A stretch of DNA of 64,000 nucleotides, taken from Stenotrophomonas sp. SAM-B (lineage in GTDB: Bacteria > Pseudomonadota > Gammaproteobacteria > Xanthomonadales > Xanthomonadaceae). A model generated the notes under the pieces. The model made no database searches. It had not been told where the DNA came from and saw only the letters and a list, made by a program, of their open reading frames with translations. This document shows positions 1-9,078 of this stretch, in pieces (within the stretch, counting starts at the first letter, position 1; every line of letters starts with the position of its first letter). Made by a program: the position numbers and the translations under genes. The DNA is taken from assembly GCF_013387485.1 (NCBI RefSeq), contig NZ_JABBXB010000002.1:382405-446404 (forward strand). The letters run 5' to 3'.

Positions 1-1018
1 CGACCCGAACGCGCCGGGCTGCGTGATCACCCTGCCGGAGCAGTGCCTGATTGATCCGAGCCTGCCGCAGTGCCTGCCGCCGGTACCGGTGCTTCGCCCG
101 GAGCCGGGTGCCTACCTGGCCAACCAGAGCGCCGCGGTGCAGATGTTCGGGACTCGCTTCCATGATCGCAATGGCGGTACCGCCCGTGGACTCGCTGAGC
201 GCGGAGCATGGGCGCGCGTGTCCCGCAATCAGGCCGACTATGGCGTCATCGGCGACCAGCTCACTGTCAATGGCGATACCGATGTGCTGCAGGTAGGCAC
301 TGATGTGTTCACCTGGGGTGCGGAGCGCGGCCAGCTCGGCGTGATGCTGGGCAGTGGCCGTGCCAACAATACGGTCACCTCGCGACTGACGGGCTATTCG
401 GCCAAGGGCAAGGTGGACGGGCAGGCGATCGGCGTCTATGGCAGCTGGCTGCAGGACCCCGCCGAAACCACTGGTCTCTACGTGGATGCCTGGGCCAACC
501 ACGCACAATTCAAGAACAGTGTGCAGGGCGATGGCCTGAACAAGGAACGCTACGACAGCAAGGCCAACAGTGCCTCGGTCGAGGCCGGTTATGGCTTCCA
601 GGTCGCCAAGGGCGAGCGCGTTGCGATGTTCGTCGAGCCGCAGCTGCAGCTGAGCTACACCCGTTTTACCGCTGACACCCATACCGAATCCAACGGCACG
701 GTGATCGACGGTAGCGATGCGGATGGGCTCACCAGTCGCGCCGGCGTGCGCTTCTTCGGCCATGCCAATACCGAGGCGGGCAATCGCGTTCAGCCGTTCG
801 TGTCGGTCAACTGGATCCGCGAGTCGAACGAAAACAGCCTGCGCTTCGATGGCGAACAGCTCAGCGGCGGGCTGCCGCAGAATCGCTACGAAGCCAAGGC
901 CGGTGCCTCGCTGCAGCTGGGCGGTCGTTGGACGGCGTGGGGTGATCTGGGTCTGCAGCGCGGTGATGGGGGTTACAGGAATGCGAGCGCGCAGGTCGCC
1001 CTGCGGGCGAGCTGGTAA
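1..1018 (+). CDS. Autotransporter, C-terminal part only (5' end outside window)
   Basis: The reading frame is open from base 2 to the TAA at 1016-1018, so this is the 3' end of a gene that begins upstream. What remains is a proline/cysteine linker (PGC, then EQC and PQC) followed by about 300 residues of autotransporter beta-barrel, ending in the sequence RASW. A terminal aromatic residue is the usual signal for insertion by the BAM complex. The barrel would sit in the outer membrane and export an N-terminal passenger that is not visible here. The sequence is very close, also at base level, to 2741-3777 in the next gene, so the two are recent tandem paralogues or are kept alike by gene conversion. 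The next gene starts only 5 bases downstream, which suggests co-transcription. The passenger function cannot be stated. Confidence 0.9.
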   Translation, partial: DPNAPGCVITLPEQCLIDPSLPQCLPPVPVLRPEPGAYLANQSAAVQMFGTRFHDRNGGTARGLAERGAWARVSRNQADYGVIGDQLTVNGDTDVLQVGTDVFTWGAERGQLGVMLGSGRANNTVTSRLTGYSAKGKVDGQAIGVYGSWLQDPAETTGLYVDAWANHAQFKNSVQGDGLNKERYDSKANSASVEAGYGFQVAKGERVAMFVEPQLQLSYTRFTADTHTESNGTVIDGSDADGLTSRAGVRFFGHANTEAGNRVQPFVSVNWIRESNENSLRFDGEQLSGGLPQNRYEAKAGASLQLGGRWTAWGDLGLQRGDGGYRNASAQVALRASW

Positions 1019-1023
1019 GCGCT

Positions 1024-3777
1024 ATGACTGGCAGGACCACCATCGGCTTGAGGGCGGGACGCGCGAGCTGCCAGCTGCTCAGCCTGCGCGGATTGCCCTT
1101 TGCTATCGCCGCGGCGCTCACGGTAGCTGCCCCCTTACGGGCCGCGCAGGTAGTCGCTGACGGTACGGCGATCCGCGTGCCGTCTGGCGATTACACCACC
1201 CAGGAACCTGTCGACGACGCTGGCACGGCTGGATACGCCTTCTACGCCGTCAACGATGGAGTTCTGGAAACGGATGGTCCTGTCAATCTGGCTACGTCCG
1301 GAGACGGGGCAGCGGGTGCTCACGCACAGGGAGCGCTCAGTTTGATTGTCATCGCGGGCGGCTCAATCAGCACAAGTGGTCGCAGTGCTGCTGGATTCTC
1401 CGCCAGCGACGAGGGCTACCTCGTCGGCAGCGGAGATGAGGGTGGGAATCGCCTCGATGTGCTTACCACGGGCGCCGCCAGCTATGGTGCGGTGGCCATA
1501 CAGAACAGCATCATTTCGCTTCACGAAGTCGACGTCACGACGTTCGGCGCCGCTGCACACGGCCTTGTCTCCCGCGATCACGGCCTGGTCACGCTGGACC
1601 GTGGCGCGCTTCAGCTCAAGGGCGACGGATCGCATGGCGTGGTGGCTGACGCGGGAACGGCATTGTTGCGATCGATCGACATCCGTATCGCAAGCGGCGA
1701 TGGCTTGGTCGCAACCAAGGGTGGGCGGATTGAGGGAACGCAACTACGACTGTCCGTCGATGGTCCTGCGCAATACGGTGCACGGCTGGAGAACACCGGC
1801 GAGCTGCTCCTCAACAGCAGCCGAGTGGATGTAGTCGGTGACCGGGGCGTTGGGATTGGCGTAGGCGGGGACGCCGTGCTGAAAGGAACGGACGTGGCGG
1901 TGTACGGGAGTGAGGCCTGGGCTGCGGTGCTGTCAGAGGCAGGGAGCCTCAGCATGGAGGGTGGCTCGCTGGCGAGTGAACGTCATGGGGCGATCCTGGC
2001 ACGCAGCGGTGGGCGACTGAACTTTACCGATGGCGCCCGTGTCACGGGCGGCAACGGCACGCTGCTGGCGATCGATGCATCAGCAGTAGGCACGTTGCAG
2101 CTGGTACTGGATCGCGCCTCCTACGCCGAAGGCGACATAGTGCTTTCCACGACTGGCGCTACTGGAAAGAGCATCGACAGCATCGATGTGCAGCTGGACA
2201 ACGCGGCTGCCTGGCGTGGCGCAACTGACGTGGTCGATGTAGTGGCCATCAGTGGCGAGAGCATGTGGCATATGACCAGCGATTCGACGGTGCAAACGCT
2301 GCGGCTGGACAAGGGCGGGATAACCTTGTCGTCAGGAGTGGGCAGCTTCAATACACTGACCGTTGCAGGCGACCTGGATAGCAATGCAGGACGAATCGTC
2401 TTCAACGCCGCACTTGCTGGGGACCGCTCGCCTTCGGACATTCTTCACGTGACGGGTGACACGCGAGGCACTGCTGATGTGCTGGTCAACAACCTGGGGG
2501 GAGCCGGGGGATACACGGTGGAGGGAATCCAGTTGATCCGTGTGGATGGCGCCTCCAACGCGGTGTTTTCGCTATCCGGACGTGCTGTCGCCGGCCAGAA
2601 TGAGTACTTCCTGTTCAAAGGCGGCAAGGCCAATCCGGGCGATGGCGATTGGTACCTGCGCTCTGAGCTGCCGACCACGCCGGACCCGTGCGATGCCGAT
2701 CCGAGCCTGCCGGGCTGCACACCCGTCATCCCGCCGGATCCGGATCCCTGCCTGGCCGATCCCAGCGCCCCGGGCTGCGTGATCACTCTGCCGGAGCAGT
2801 GCCTGATCGATCCGAGCCTGCCGCAGTGCCTGCCGCCGGTGCCGGTGCTGCGCCCGGAGCCGGGTGCGTACCTGGCCAACCAGTCCGCTGCCACGCAGAT
2901 GTTCGGCATGCGGATGCATGACCGCAACGGCGGAACGGCTCGCGGCCTCTCCGAGCGTGGTGCCTGGGCACGCGTGTCCCGCAGCCAGGCCGACTACGGC
3001 GTCATTGGCGATCAGCTGAGCGTCAACGGCGATACCGATGTACTGCAGGTGGGTACCGACGTGTTCACCTGGGGCGAGGGCAGTCGGGGCCAGTTGGGGG
3101 TGATGCTGGGCAGTGGCCGTGCGAACAACACTGTGACCTCCCGTCTGACTGGCTACTCGGCCAAGGGCAAGGTCGAAGGGCAGGCGATCGGTGTCTATGG
3201 CAGCTGGCTGCAGGACCCGGCGCAGACGACCGGGCTATATGTCGATGCTTGGGCCCAGCGTGCGCAATTCAAGAACAGTGTTCAGGGCGATGGCCTGAGC
3301 AAGGAGCGTTATGACAGCACCGCCAACAGCGCCTCCGTCGAGGCCGGTTACGGCGTCCAGGTCGCCAATGGCGAGCGCGTCGCGATGTTCGTCGAGCCGC
3401 AGCTGCAATTGAGCTATACCCGTTCCACCGCTGACAGTCACACCGAATCCAACGGCACGGTGATCAACGGTAGCGACGCCGATGGCCTGACCAGCAGGGT
3501 CGGTGTGCGCTTCTTCGGCCATGCCAATGCGGAGGTAGGCAATCGCGTGCAGCCGTTCGTCTCAATCAACTGGATTCACGAATCCAGCGACAACAGCCTG
3601 CGCTTCGATGGCGAGCGCGTGGCTGGCGGCCTGCCGCAGAATCGTTACGAAGCCAAGGCCGGCGCGTCGCTGCAGCTCGGCGACCGCTGGACGGCGTGGG
3701 GCGACCTGGGCCTGCAACGAGGCGACGATGGCTACAAGGATGTAAGCGGCCAGATCGGTCTGCGTAGCAGCTGGTAA
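1024..3777 (+). CDS. Classical (type Va) autotransporter adhesin, 917 aa
   Basis: An N-terminal signal peptide (about residues 1-41, ending LRAAQ) directs Sec export. The passenger (about 42-545) is rich in short Gly/Asp/Ser/Thr repeats typical of a pectin-lyase-like beta-helix. It ends in a pertactin-like autochaperone region containing NTLTVAGDL and EYFLFKGG. A linker at about 548-612 carries three spaced cysteine pairs of the DPC-x6-PGC kind and then VPVLRPEPG. The rest is the outer-membrane barrel, ending RSSW. Autotransporters usually have few cysteines, so the cysteine-rich linker is unusual. The ATG at 1024 follows the upstream stop by 5 bases with no clear Shine-Dalgarno sequence, so translational coupling is likely. 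An adhesin role is inferred from family and neighbours; no enzymatic motif was seen. Confidence 0.9.
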   Translation: MTGRTTIGLRAGRASCQLLSLRGLPFAIAAALTVAAPLRAAQVVADGTAIRVPSGDYTTQEPVDDAGTAGYAFYAVNDGVLETDGPVNLATSGDGAAGAHAQGALSLIVIAGGSISTSGRSAAGFSASDEGYLVGSGDEGGNRLDVLTTGAASYGAVAIQNSIISLHEVDVTTFGAAAHGLVSRDHGLVTLDRGALQLKGDGSHGVVADAGTALLRSIDIRIASGDGLVATKGGRIEGTQLRLSVDGPAQYGARLENTGELLLNSSRVDVVGDRGVGIGVGGDAVLKGTDVAVYGSEAWAAVLSEAGSLSMEGGSLASERHGAILARSGGRLNFTDGARVTGGNGTLLAIDASAVGTLQLVLDRASYAEGDIVLSTTGATGKSIDSIDVQLDNAAAWRGATDVVDVVAISGESMWHMTSDSTVQTLRLDKGGITLSSGVGSFNTLTVAGDLDSNAGRIVFNAALAGDRSPSDILHVTGDTRGTADVLVNNLGGAGGYTVEGIQLIRVDGASNAVFSLSGRAVAGQNEYFLFKGGKANPGDGDWYLRSELPTTPDPCDADPSLPGCTPVIPPDPDPCLADPSAPGCVITLPEQCLIDPSLPQCLPPVPVLRPEPGAYLANQSAATQMFGMRMHDRNGGTARGLSERGAWARVSRSQADYGVIGDQLSVNGDTDVLQVGTDVFTWGEGSRGQLGVMLGSGRANNTVTSRLTGYSAKGKVEGQAIGVYGSWLQDPAQTTGLYVDAWAQRAQFKNSVQGDGLSKERYDSTANSASVEAGYGVQVANGERVAMFVEPQLQLSYTRSTADSHTESNGTVINGSDADGLTSRVGVRFFGHANAEVGNRVQPFVSINWIHESSDNSLRFDGERVAGGLPQNRYEAKAGASLQLGDRWTAWGDLGLQRGDDGYKDVSGQIGLRSSW

Positions 3778-3870
3778 CAGCGACTAGAGTCAAGGCTCTG
3801 CCGGGCCGGTGCGATCCGTCGCACCGGCCTTCAGCGTGGGAAATGCAGGATACAAATCAGCAGCACGAGA

Positions 3871-3889
3871 TTTGAAACTAATTGCATGG
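3871..3889 (+). promoter_or_regulatory. Copy A of the 19-base shared upstream motif
   Basis: TTTGAAACTAATTGCATGG matches the window-wide pattern TTTNCNANTTSTTGCATGG at all but three defined positions. It ends 98 bases before the chosen ATG of the third autotransporter and points towards it. The same pattern occurs before six other genes in this window. Whether it is an operator or part of a promoter is not known. Confidence 0.5.
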
Positions 3890-3987
3890 GAACTCTCGAT
3901 TGATGCGGTCAGCATCTTCGAGCCCCTGCATTGGCGCACCATATGGTTGCGGATGCGGGGCGGCTTACCCATTCCAGGAACTCCCCC

Positions 3988-6900
3988 ATGTTGTCCCCCC
4001 AGTCGCGCATTGCGCCGCACGCCTTGGCCATCGCCATAGCCTCAGCCCTCCTGTTCCCCCATCCCGTCCTCGCGCAGCAGGTCGTCGCTGACGGCGACAC
4101 CCAGAACCCTGCCGCCGGCGATTACGTGACCACCGAGCCGGTGGATGCCGGCGGTACGGCCGGTTATGCCTTCCATGCATTGAACGGCGGCACCATCTCG
4201 CCATTGGGTGCCGTCAACCTCGTGACCAGCGGCAATGGCGCTGCGGCCGCGCATGCCACGGGTATCGGCAGCCAGATCGATCTGGTTAGCGCCACCGTCC
4301 GCACGACCGGCAACGGTGCCGCCGGGCTGTCCGCAACCGATGGCGGTGTCATCCGGGCGGCGGTCGGTGGCCTGGCCGTGCGCACAGAAGGCAGCAACAG
4401 CGATGCGGTGAAAGCCACGCAGAACGCGCGGATTGAGCTGGTCGATGCCGTGCTGGAAACCCACGGCAACTTCTCCAACGGCCTGACCGTCCTGTCCGGC
4501 GCGCACGTTGCGATGACCGGTGGCAGTATTACCAACCACCAGTCGGGCACGTACGGCGTGCAGGCCGACGGGGGTAGCGTGAGCCTGGATAAGGTCCAGA
4601 TCCACGCGACGGGGGGTGAGGGCATCCTGGCGCGTAATGGCGGCAGGATAGACGGCGATGGCGTCACCATCATTACCGAGGGCTACCTGGGTGCCGGCGC
4701 GCGGGCACAGGCCGATGCCGAGCTGCACCTGTCCAACAGCAGGATCGAAACCCGCGGCGCCTCCAGCATCGGTGTCGGCGTGGGTGGCCTGGCCGTGCTC
4801 GACAACGTGGACATCATCAGTACCGGGCACGGGGTGCGGGTGGACGGCAGCGTCAGCCATGCGGATATTCGAGGCTCGCGCGTTTCCACCACACAGGCAG
4901 GCGCGGACGGTGTCTATCTGGCCAACAATGCCAAGGCGACGATCACCAATACCCGCATCGACAGCGCCGGCCTCGGCGTAAACGTCAACGGCTACGGCGG
5001 TACTGCAGTGCTGGACCGTGTGGAGATCTATGCCACCGGCCGCACCGCGCTGTGGGCGCCGAGTGCCTCCTCGGTGCAGGTCAGCCACAGCCATCTGCAG
5101 ACCTCGGCGGACAACGCGGTGGCGCTGGACAACCGCGCCAGCCAGGTCACCCTCAATGACACCCGCCTGGTGACGGCCGGTGCTTCGTCGCACGGACTGT
5201 ATGCCTCGCAGGATACCGGCAGTGGACGTCCGGTCATCACCGGTCACAACGTGGACGTCCACACCACCGGCTTCGGCGGGATCGGTGCAGTGGCGCGTCT
5301 GGGCGGCATCATCAACCTGGACGGCGGGCAGATTCTGACTACCGGCGACAAGGCCTATGGTGTGCTGAGCGGAGGCGCCGGTGGCCTGACCCTCAAGGGC
5401 ACCCATGTGCGCACCGAAGGTGCGGAGGCATGGGGCGCGGTGATCAACGACAAGGGCCGCCTGGAGATCGACGGTGGCTCGCTGGTGAGCGCCCAGCATG
5501 GCGCGATCTGGGTGCGCAGCCTGCGCGAGCTGCGCATCGCCAAGGGCGCGCAGCTGATCGGCGGCAACGGCACGTTGATCGCGTTCGACAACACGGTGAC
5601 CGGTCCCGTATCGCTGGCCTTCGACCAGGACGTGCAGGCCCGCGGCGACATCGTGGTGCTTCCGCCGGAAGGTGACGCCGGCCCGATGGCCCTGCCGACA
5701 ATCCAGCTTGCCCTGAGCAATGGCTCCGCGTGGACGGGCAGCAGCATCGCGCTGGATACCCTCTCGCTGACCGGCAACAGCCAGTGGACCCTGACCGGCG
5801 ATGCCAGCGTCAACGCACTGACCGTGCATGACAGCGTGGTGGCGCTGTCCGAAGTGGGGGCGGGCGGTTTCAATACGCTGACCGTCACCGGTGATCTGGA
5901 CACGCAGAACGCCCGGATCCTGTTCAACGGCGCACTGGCGGATGACGGATCGGCCATCGACCGCCTGCACGTGCAGGGCGATACCCGCGGCAATGCAGAG
6001 CTGTGGGTGAACAACGTGGGCGGGCAGGGCGCGCAGACCGTCAACGGGATCCAGGTGGTCCAGGTCGATGGCGCCTCCAACGGTGAATTCAATCTGGCCG
6101 GCCGCGCGGTGGGTGGGCAGTACGAGTACTTCCTGTTCAAGGGCGGCGTGGCCGATCCTGCCGATGGCGACTGGTACCTGCGTTCGGAATGGCAGGAACC
6201 GACCAGCCCCTGCAACGATGCGGCACGCGGCGCCCGCTGCACGATCACACTGCCGGAGCAGTGCGAAATCGATCCTGCCCTGCCACAGTGCGGGTCGACC
6301 CCGCCGCCGCCACCACCGCCGCCGGTGCCGGTGCTGCGTCCGGAAGTCGGTGCCTACCTTGCCAACCAGGTGGCCGCGACCGGCATGTTCGGCATGCGTC
6401 TGCACGACCGCACCGGCGGCACCGCCCGTGGGCAGGGTGAGCCCGGCGCCTGGGTGCGCGCATCCCGAAACCAGGCCGACTATGGCGTCGTCGGCGGCCA
6501 GCTGGAGGTCAGCGGTGATGGCAACGTGCTGCAGCTGGGCACCGATCTGTTTGCGTTCGGCCCGGAAGGCCGCGCACACCTGGGGCTGATGGCAGGCAAG
6601 GGGCGCACCGACAGCTCGGTGACCTCGAGGCTGACCGGTTACACCGCGCGCGGCACGGTGCAGGGTCGCGCGCTCGGCGTGTACGGCAGCTGGTTGCAGG
6701 ATCCGGTTGAGACGAGCGGCCTCTATCTGGATGGCTGGGTGCAGTACGCACGCTTCACCAATACGGTGCACGGCGACGCGCTGGCCAAAGAGCGCTACGA
6801 CAGCCGCGCCGCCTCGGCCTCGCTGGAAGCCGGCTATACCGTGAAGATGGTTGACGGCCCACGCACCACGGTGTTCATCGAGCCGCAGCTGCAGGTGGGC

Positions 6901-7263
6901 TACACCCGCTTCAGTGCCGGTGACCACACAGAGGCCAACGGCACGGTGGTGAACGGGAGTGATGCCGGTGGGATGGGCAACCGCGTCGGCGTGCGCGTGT
7001 TCGGCCATGCCGCGACTGACGCCGGCAATCGCGTGCAGCCTTTCGTGGCGGTGAACTGGCTGCGGGAGCCGCACGTGAACAGCCTGCGCCTGGATGGCGA
7101 GCGCGTGTCGGGCGGCCTGCCGCAGGACCGTTATGAAGCGAAGGCAGGTGCCGCGCTGCAACTGGGTTCACGCTGGACGGCCTGGGCTGACCTGGGCCTG
7201 CAGGGTGGCGACGGCGGATACCGCGACATGACGGGTCAGGTGGGCTTGCGTAGTACCTGGTAA
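3988..7263 (+). CDS. Classical autotransporter adhesin, 1091 aa
   Basis: This is a paralogue of the two upstream genes. The ATG at 3988 is preferred over the in-frame ATG at 3931 because AGGA lies a short distance upstream and it places a clean signal peptide (residues 1-30, ending PVLAQ) at the N-terminus. The passenger (about 31-730) is a long beta-helix of roughly 20-25-residue repeats with many N-G and T-G turns, followed by the same autochaperone region. The linker (about 734-785) carries cysteines in SPC, ARC, EQC and PQC and an eight-proline run. The barrel ends in RSTW. Its nucleotide sequence has diverged more than that of genes one and two from each other. It has its own upstream region with copy A of the shared motif and is followed by a strong terminator, so it is a separate transcription unit. 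Confidence 0.92.
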   Translation: MLSPQSRIAPHALAIAIASALLFPHPVLAQQVVADGDTQNPAAGDYVTTEPVDAGGTAGYAFHALNGGTISPLGAVNLVTSGNGAAAAHATGIGSQIDLVSATVRTTGNGAAGLSATDGGVIRAAVGGLAVRTEGSNSDAVKATQNARIELVDAVLETHGNFSNGLTVLSGAHVAMTGGSITNHQSGTYGVQADGGSVSLDKVQIHATGGEGILARNGGRIDGDGVTIITEGYLGAGARAQADAELHLSNSRIETRGASSIGVGVGGLAVLDNVDIISTGHGVRVDGSVSHADIRGSRVSTTQAGADGVYLANNAKATITNTRIDSAGLGVNVNGYGGTAVLDRVEIYATGRTALWAPSASSVQVSHSHLQTSADNAVALDNRASQVTLNDTRLVTAGASSHGLYASQDTGSGRPVITGHNVDVHTTGFGGIGAVARLGGIINLDGGQILTTGDKAYGVLSGGAGGLTLKGTHVRTEGAEAWGAVINDKGRLEIDGGSLVSAQHGAIWVRSLRELRIAKGAQLIGGNGTLIAFDNTVTGPVSLAFDQDVQARGDIVVLPPEGDAGPMALPTIQLALSNGSAWTGSSIALDTLSLTGNSQWTLTGDASVNALTVHDSVVALSEVGAGGFNTLTVTGDLDTQNARILFNGALADDGSAIDRLHVQGDTRGNAELWVNNVGGQGAQTVNGIQVVQVDGASNGEFNLAGRAVGGQYEYFLFKGGVADPADGDWYLRSEWQEPTSPCNDAARGARCTITLPEQCEIDPALPQCGSTPPPPPPPPVPVLRPEVGAYLANQVAATGMFGMRLHDRTGGTARGQGEPGAWVRASRNQADYGVVGGQLEVSGDGNVLQLGTDLFAFGPEGRAHLGLMAGKGRTDSSVTSRLTGYTARGTVQGRALGVYGSWLQDPVETSGLYLDGWVQYARFTNTVHGDALAKERYDSRAASASLEAGYTVKMVDGPRTTVFIEPQLQVGYTRFSAGDHTEANGTVVNGSDAGGMGNRVGVRVFGHAATDAGNRVQPFVAVNWLREPHVNSLRLDGERVSGGLPQDRYEAKAGAALQLGSRWTAWADLGLQGGDGGYRDMTGQVGLRSTW

Positions 7264-7269
7264 CGGAAC

Positions 7270-7340
7270 GCGCGGCGATTCGAGCCGCGCCATTGCATCA
7301 CCCGACGCCCCGGAGTCCATCGCGACTCCGGGGCGTTTTT
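7270..7340 (+). terminator. Rho-independent terminator after the autotransporter cluster
   Basis: A first hairpin has 7-base arms GCGCGGC (7270-7276) and GCCGCGC (7284-7290). A second, stronger hairpin has perfect 12-base arms (7305-7316 and 7325-7336) around an 8-base loop and runs straight into five T residues at 7336-7340. This is a textbook intrinsic terminator for the gene ending at 7263. Confidence 0.9.
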
Positions 7341-7382
7341 CGTTTCAGCGAGCAGGCAAAGCGCTGCTGCTGAGCAGACAGT

Positions 7383-7398
7383 GCCTATCGCGATAGGC
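7383..7398. promoter_or_regulatory. Perfect 16-base palindrome, possible operator
   Basis: GCCTATCGCGATAGGC is a perfect dyad lying between the terminator at 7340 and the response regulator gene at 7643. A second perfect dyad, ACAGAATTCTGT, lies at 7436-7447, immediately before copy B of the shared motif. Two perfect dyads within 65 bases upstream of a regulator gene suggest binding sites for dimeric repressors or activators. No known consensus was recognised with confidence. Confidence 0.4.
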
Positions 7399-7448
7399 CA
7401 AGCATGACGGAAACAGCGCGTCTGCGACCGACAGCACAGAATTCTGTT

Positions 7449-7467
7449 TACTCAAGTTGATGCATGG
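7449..7467 (+). promoter_or_regulatory. Copy B of the 19-base shared upstream motif
   Basis: TACTCAAGTTGATGCATGG departs from the consensus at three positions (second, third and twelfth). It lies 175 bases before the response regulator ATG at 7643, in the same orientation, and adjoins the 12-base palindrome at 7436-7447. Confidence 0.45.
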
Positions 7468-7642
7468 CGAGCCCGTGGGAACGCGCCTAGCGTGGTGCCT
7501 CACCACGTGAGATAAGCGGGCGCTGAATGCAGGTGGCCCGGTCACTGTGAGTGTTCATGGACGAATACGCCGTCGATGCACATGCAGCCGCATGCGCCGG
7601 TCCGATTCGTCGCGTCCGTGTGTACCACTTCGAGGCCCTGCC

Positions 7643-8275
7643 ATGAAACGAATTCTGATTGCAGATGACCACCCGGTCATCCGCATTGGCCTGCATGCCA
7701 TCCTGAGCCGCGACGCTCGCTACGCCGTGGTGGGTGAGGCCACCGATGCCGAGCAGCTGGAAGTACTGCTGTCACAACGCCTGTGTGACTTGGTCATCAC
7801 CGATCTCTCCATGCCGCGCGGCAGGCGACCCGATGGTGTCCGCATGGTGGCAGGGATCCGGCGTGAGTTTCCGGACGTCCGTGTACTGGTGGTGACGTCC
7901 TTCAGCAACCCGGAAGTGCTGCGTGCGATCGCCAAACTGGGCGTTGGCGGCATCCTGGAAAAAACCAGTGCATTGAGTGTCCTGATCGAAGCGGTCCAAA
8001 CGATTCTCGCAGGCGGCAACTACTACTCCGCCGATATCGCGCGCCGCCTTCAGACGTCTGCCCATTGCGCGAACCGCCTCACCGCACGCGAAAGTGAAGT
8101 GGTGCGCTTGCTGGCGCATGGCATGGAGATCAATGAGATCGCCCAGTTCCATCGCCGAACTGTGAGCACTATCAGCCGTCAGAAGTGCGCCGCCATGAAG
8201 CGGCTTGGGTTCATGACCGAGTTCGAACTGATGGATTACGCACGGCGCGTTGGACTATCGCCGACGTGTGGATGA
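7643..8275 (+). CDS. LuxR/RcsB-type response regulator, 210 aa
   Basis: A two-domain transcription regulator. The receiver domain (1-120) has the acidic pocket ADDH near residues 8-10, the phospho-acceptor Asp54 in ITDLSMP and a conserved lysine in LEKTSA. The C-terminal LuxR-type helix-turn-helix (about 145-205) contains LTARESEVVRLLAHG and the recognition stretch TVSTISRQ. The ATG at 7643 begins the canonical KRILIADDHP; an upstream in-frame start would add 32 residues of no recognisable kind. It stands alone between the autotransporters and the CS1 fimbrial operon, so control of one or both is a fair inference. The same TVSTISRQ stretch occurs in the regulator at 37792-38538, suggesting related DNA targets. 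No kinase lies beside it. Confidence 0.9.
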   Translation: MKRILIADDHPVIRIGLHAILSRDARYAVVGEATDAEQLEVLLSQRLCDLVITDLSMPRGRRPDGVRMVAGIRREFPDVRVLVVTSFSNPEVLRAIAKLGVGGILEKTSALSVLIEAVQTILAGGNYYSADIARRLQTSAHCANRLTARESEVVRLLAHGMEINEIAQFHRRTVSTISRQKCAAMKRLGFMTEFELMDYARRVGLSPTCG

Positions 8276-8341
8276 GACAGCACGTGGGAGAGAAAGCAAT
8301 GAACTGTGACTGCGATCCCCGTTCACGTCGACAGTGAAATT

Positions 8342-8360
8342 TTGTCGAGTTGTTGCATGG
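8342..8360 (+). promoter_or_regulatory. Copy C of the 19-base shared upstream motif
   Basis: TTGTCGAGTTGTTGCATGG differs from the consensus at one defined position. It lies 109 bases before the fimbrial major subunit. It overlaps the right arm of a small dyad (CGACA at 8329-8333, TGTCG at 8343-8347), and a further TTGCAT occurs about 15 bases downstream. Confidence 0.55.
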
Positions 8361-8469
8361 TGCACCGCAGCTTGCATCTCTACTTTGAGCATCCTGATCG
8401 GGTGGGGCATTCAACGCCTCCCACGCCGCCCGGTCAGTCCCTCTGAACATCCCACAAAGGAAATACCGA

Positions 8470-8985
8470 ATGAACAACATGGCAAAACTGTGCCTGGCCG
8501 TTGGCTTGTGCGCTGCATCCGTCTCCGTCCATGCCGCCGAGGCGCACATCATCGTGTGGGCGGACGTGGATCCGACGTTGTCGCTGCTCAAGGCCGATGG
8601 CACCGCGCTGGATGACTCGGTAGAGCTGGCGTACATGCCCGGTTCCGGTCTGCGCCCGTGGAGCGAGCAGGTCCGCATCTACACCAACGATCGTCTCAAA
8701 GACGTGGAAGTTCGCCTGGGTCAGGTAGTCGAGCTGCTGCCGTCGACGCCTGGCGGTGCCGCCAAGGCGATCCCGATGACGGTCAAGCTCAACGGCCGCG
8801 AGCTGAAGACCACCGTCACCGACTTCACCGCTGCCGAGCTGTTCCCGGGTTCGGACGCGGGCGATGGTGGCTCGATCGCAATGCCGCTGGTCGTCAGCCA
8901 GACCACGTCTGAGGCCATTACTGTCGCCGGCCACTATGAAGGCCTGGTCAGCATCGCTCTGAACCAGAAGGCCACTGCACCGTAA
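8470..8985 (+). CDS. CS1-type (alpha) fimbrial major subunit, 171 aa
   Basis: First gene of a CS1/CFA-type operon. It has a signal peptide (about 1-22, ending VHAAEA) followed by a single immunoglobulin-like domain. The mature start (AHIIVWADVDPTLSLL) and the later ELAYMPGSG are characteristic of the CS1 major-pilin family (CooA, CblA and relatives). Like that family it has no conserved cysteine pair in the mature protein. AAAGGAA lies 6-7 bases before the ATG. It would be carried by the chaperone (12971-13687), pass through the usher (9079-11790) and polymerise by donor-strand exchange into the fimbrial shaft. Confidence 0.85.
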   Translation: MNNMAKLCLAVGLCAASVSVHAAEAHIIVWADVDPTLSLLKADGTALDDSVELAYMPGSGLRPWSEQVRIYTNDRLKDVEVRLGQVVELLPSTPGGAAKAIPMTVKLNGRELKTTVTDFTAAELFPGSDAGDGGSIAMPLVVSQTTSEAITVAGHYEGLVSIALNQKATAP

Positions 8986-9078
8986 CTGTTGCTCGCAGCG
9001 CCACTGCCACGCTCACACGTGGCGGTGGCACTGCGCATTGCTGTGAATCGCCCTGTTTCGCCCTGGATTCCCCTGCCC

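Noticed and set aside
4042-7161. A 1039-codon open frame on the minus strand opposite the third autotransporter
   Set aside because: Its translation is rich in His, Arg, Gln and Ala with no domain, signal or ribosome site. It mirrors the strong codon bias of the GC-rich autotransporter gene on the other strand.
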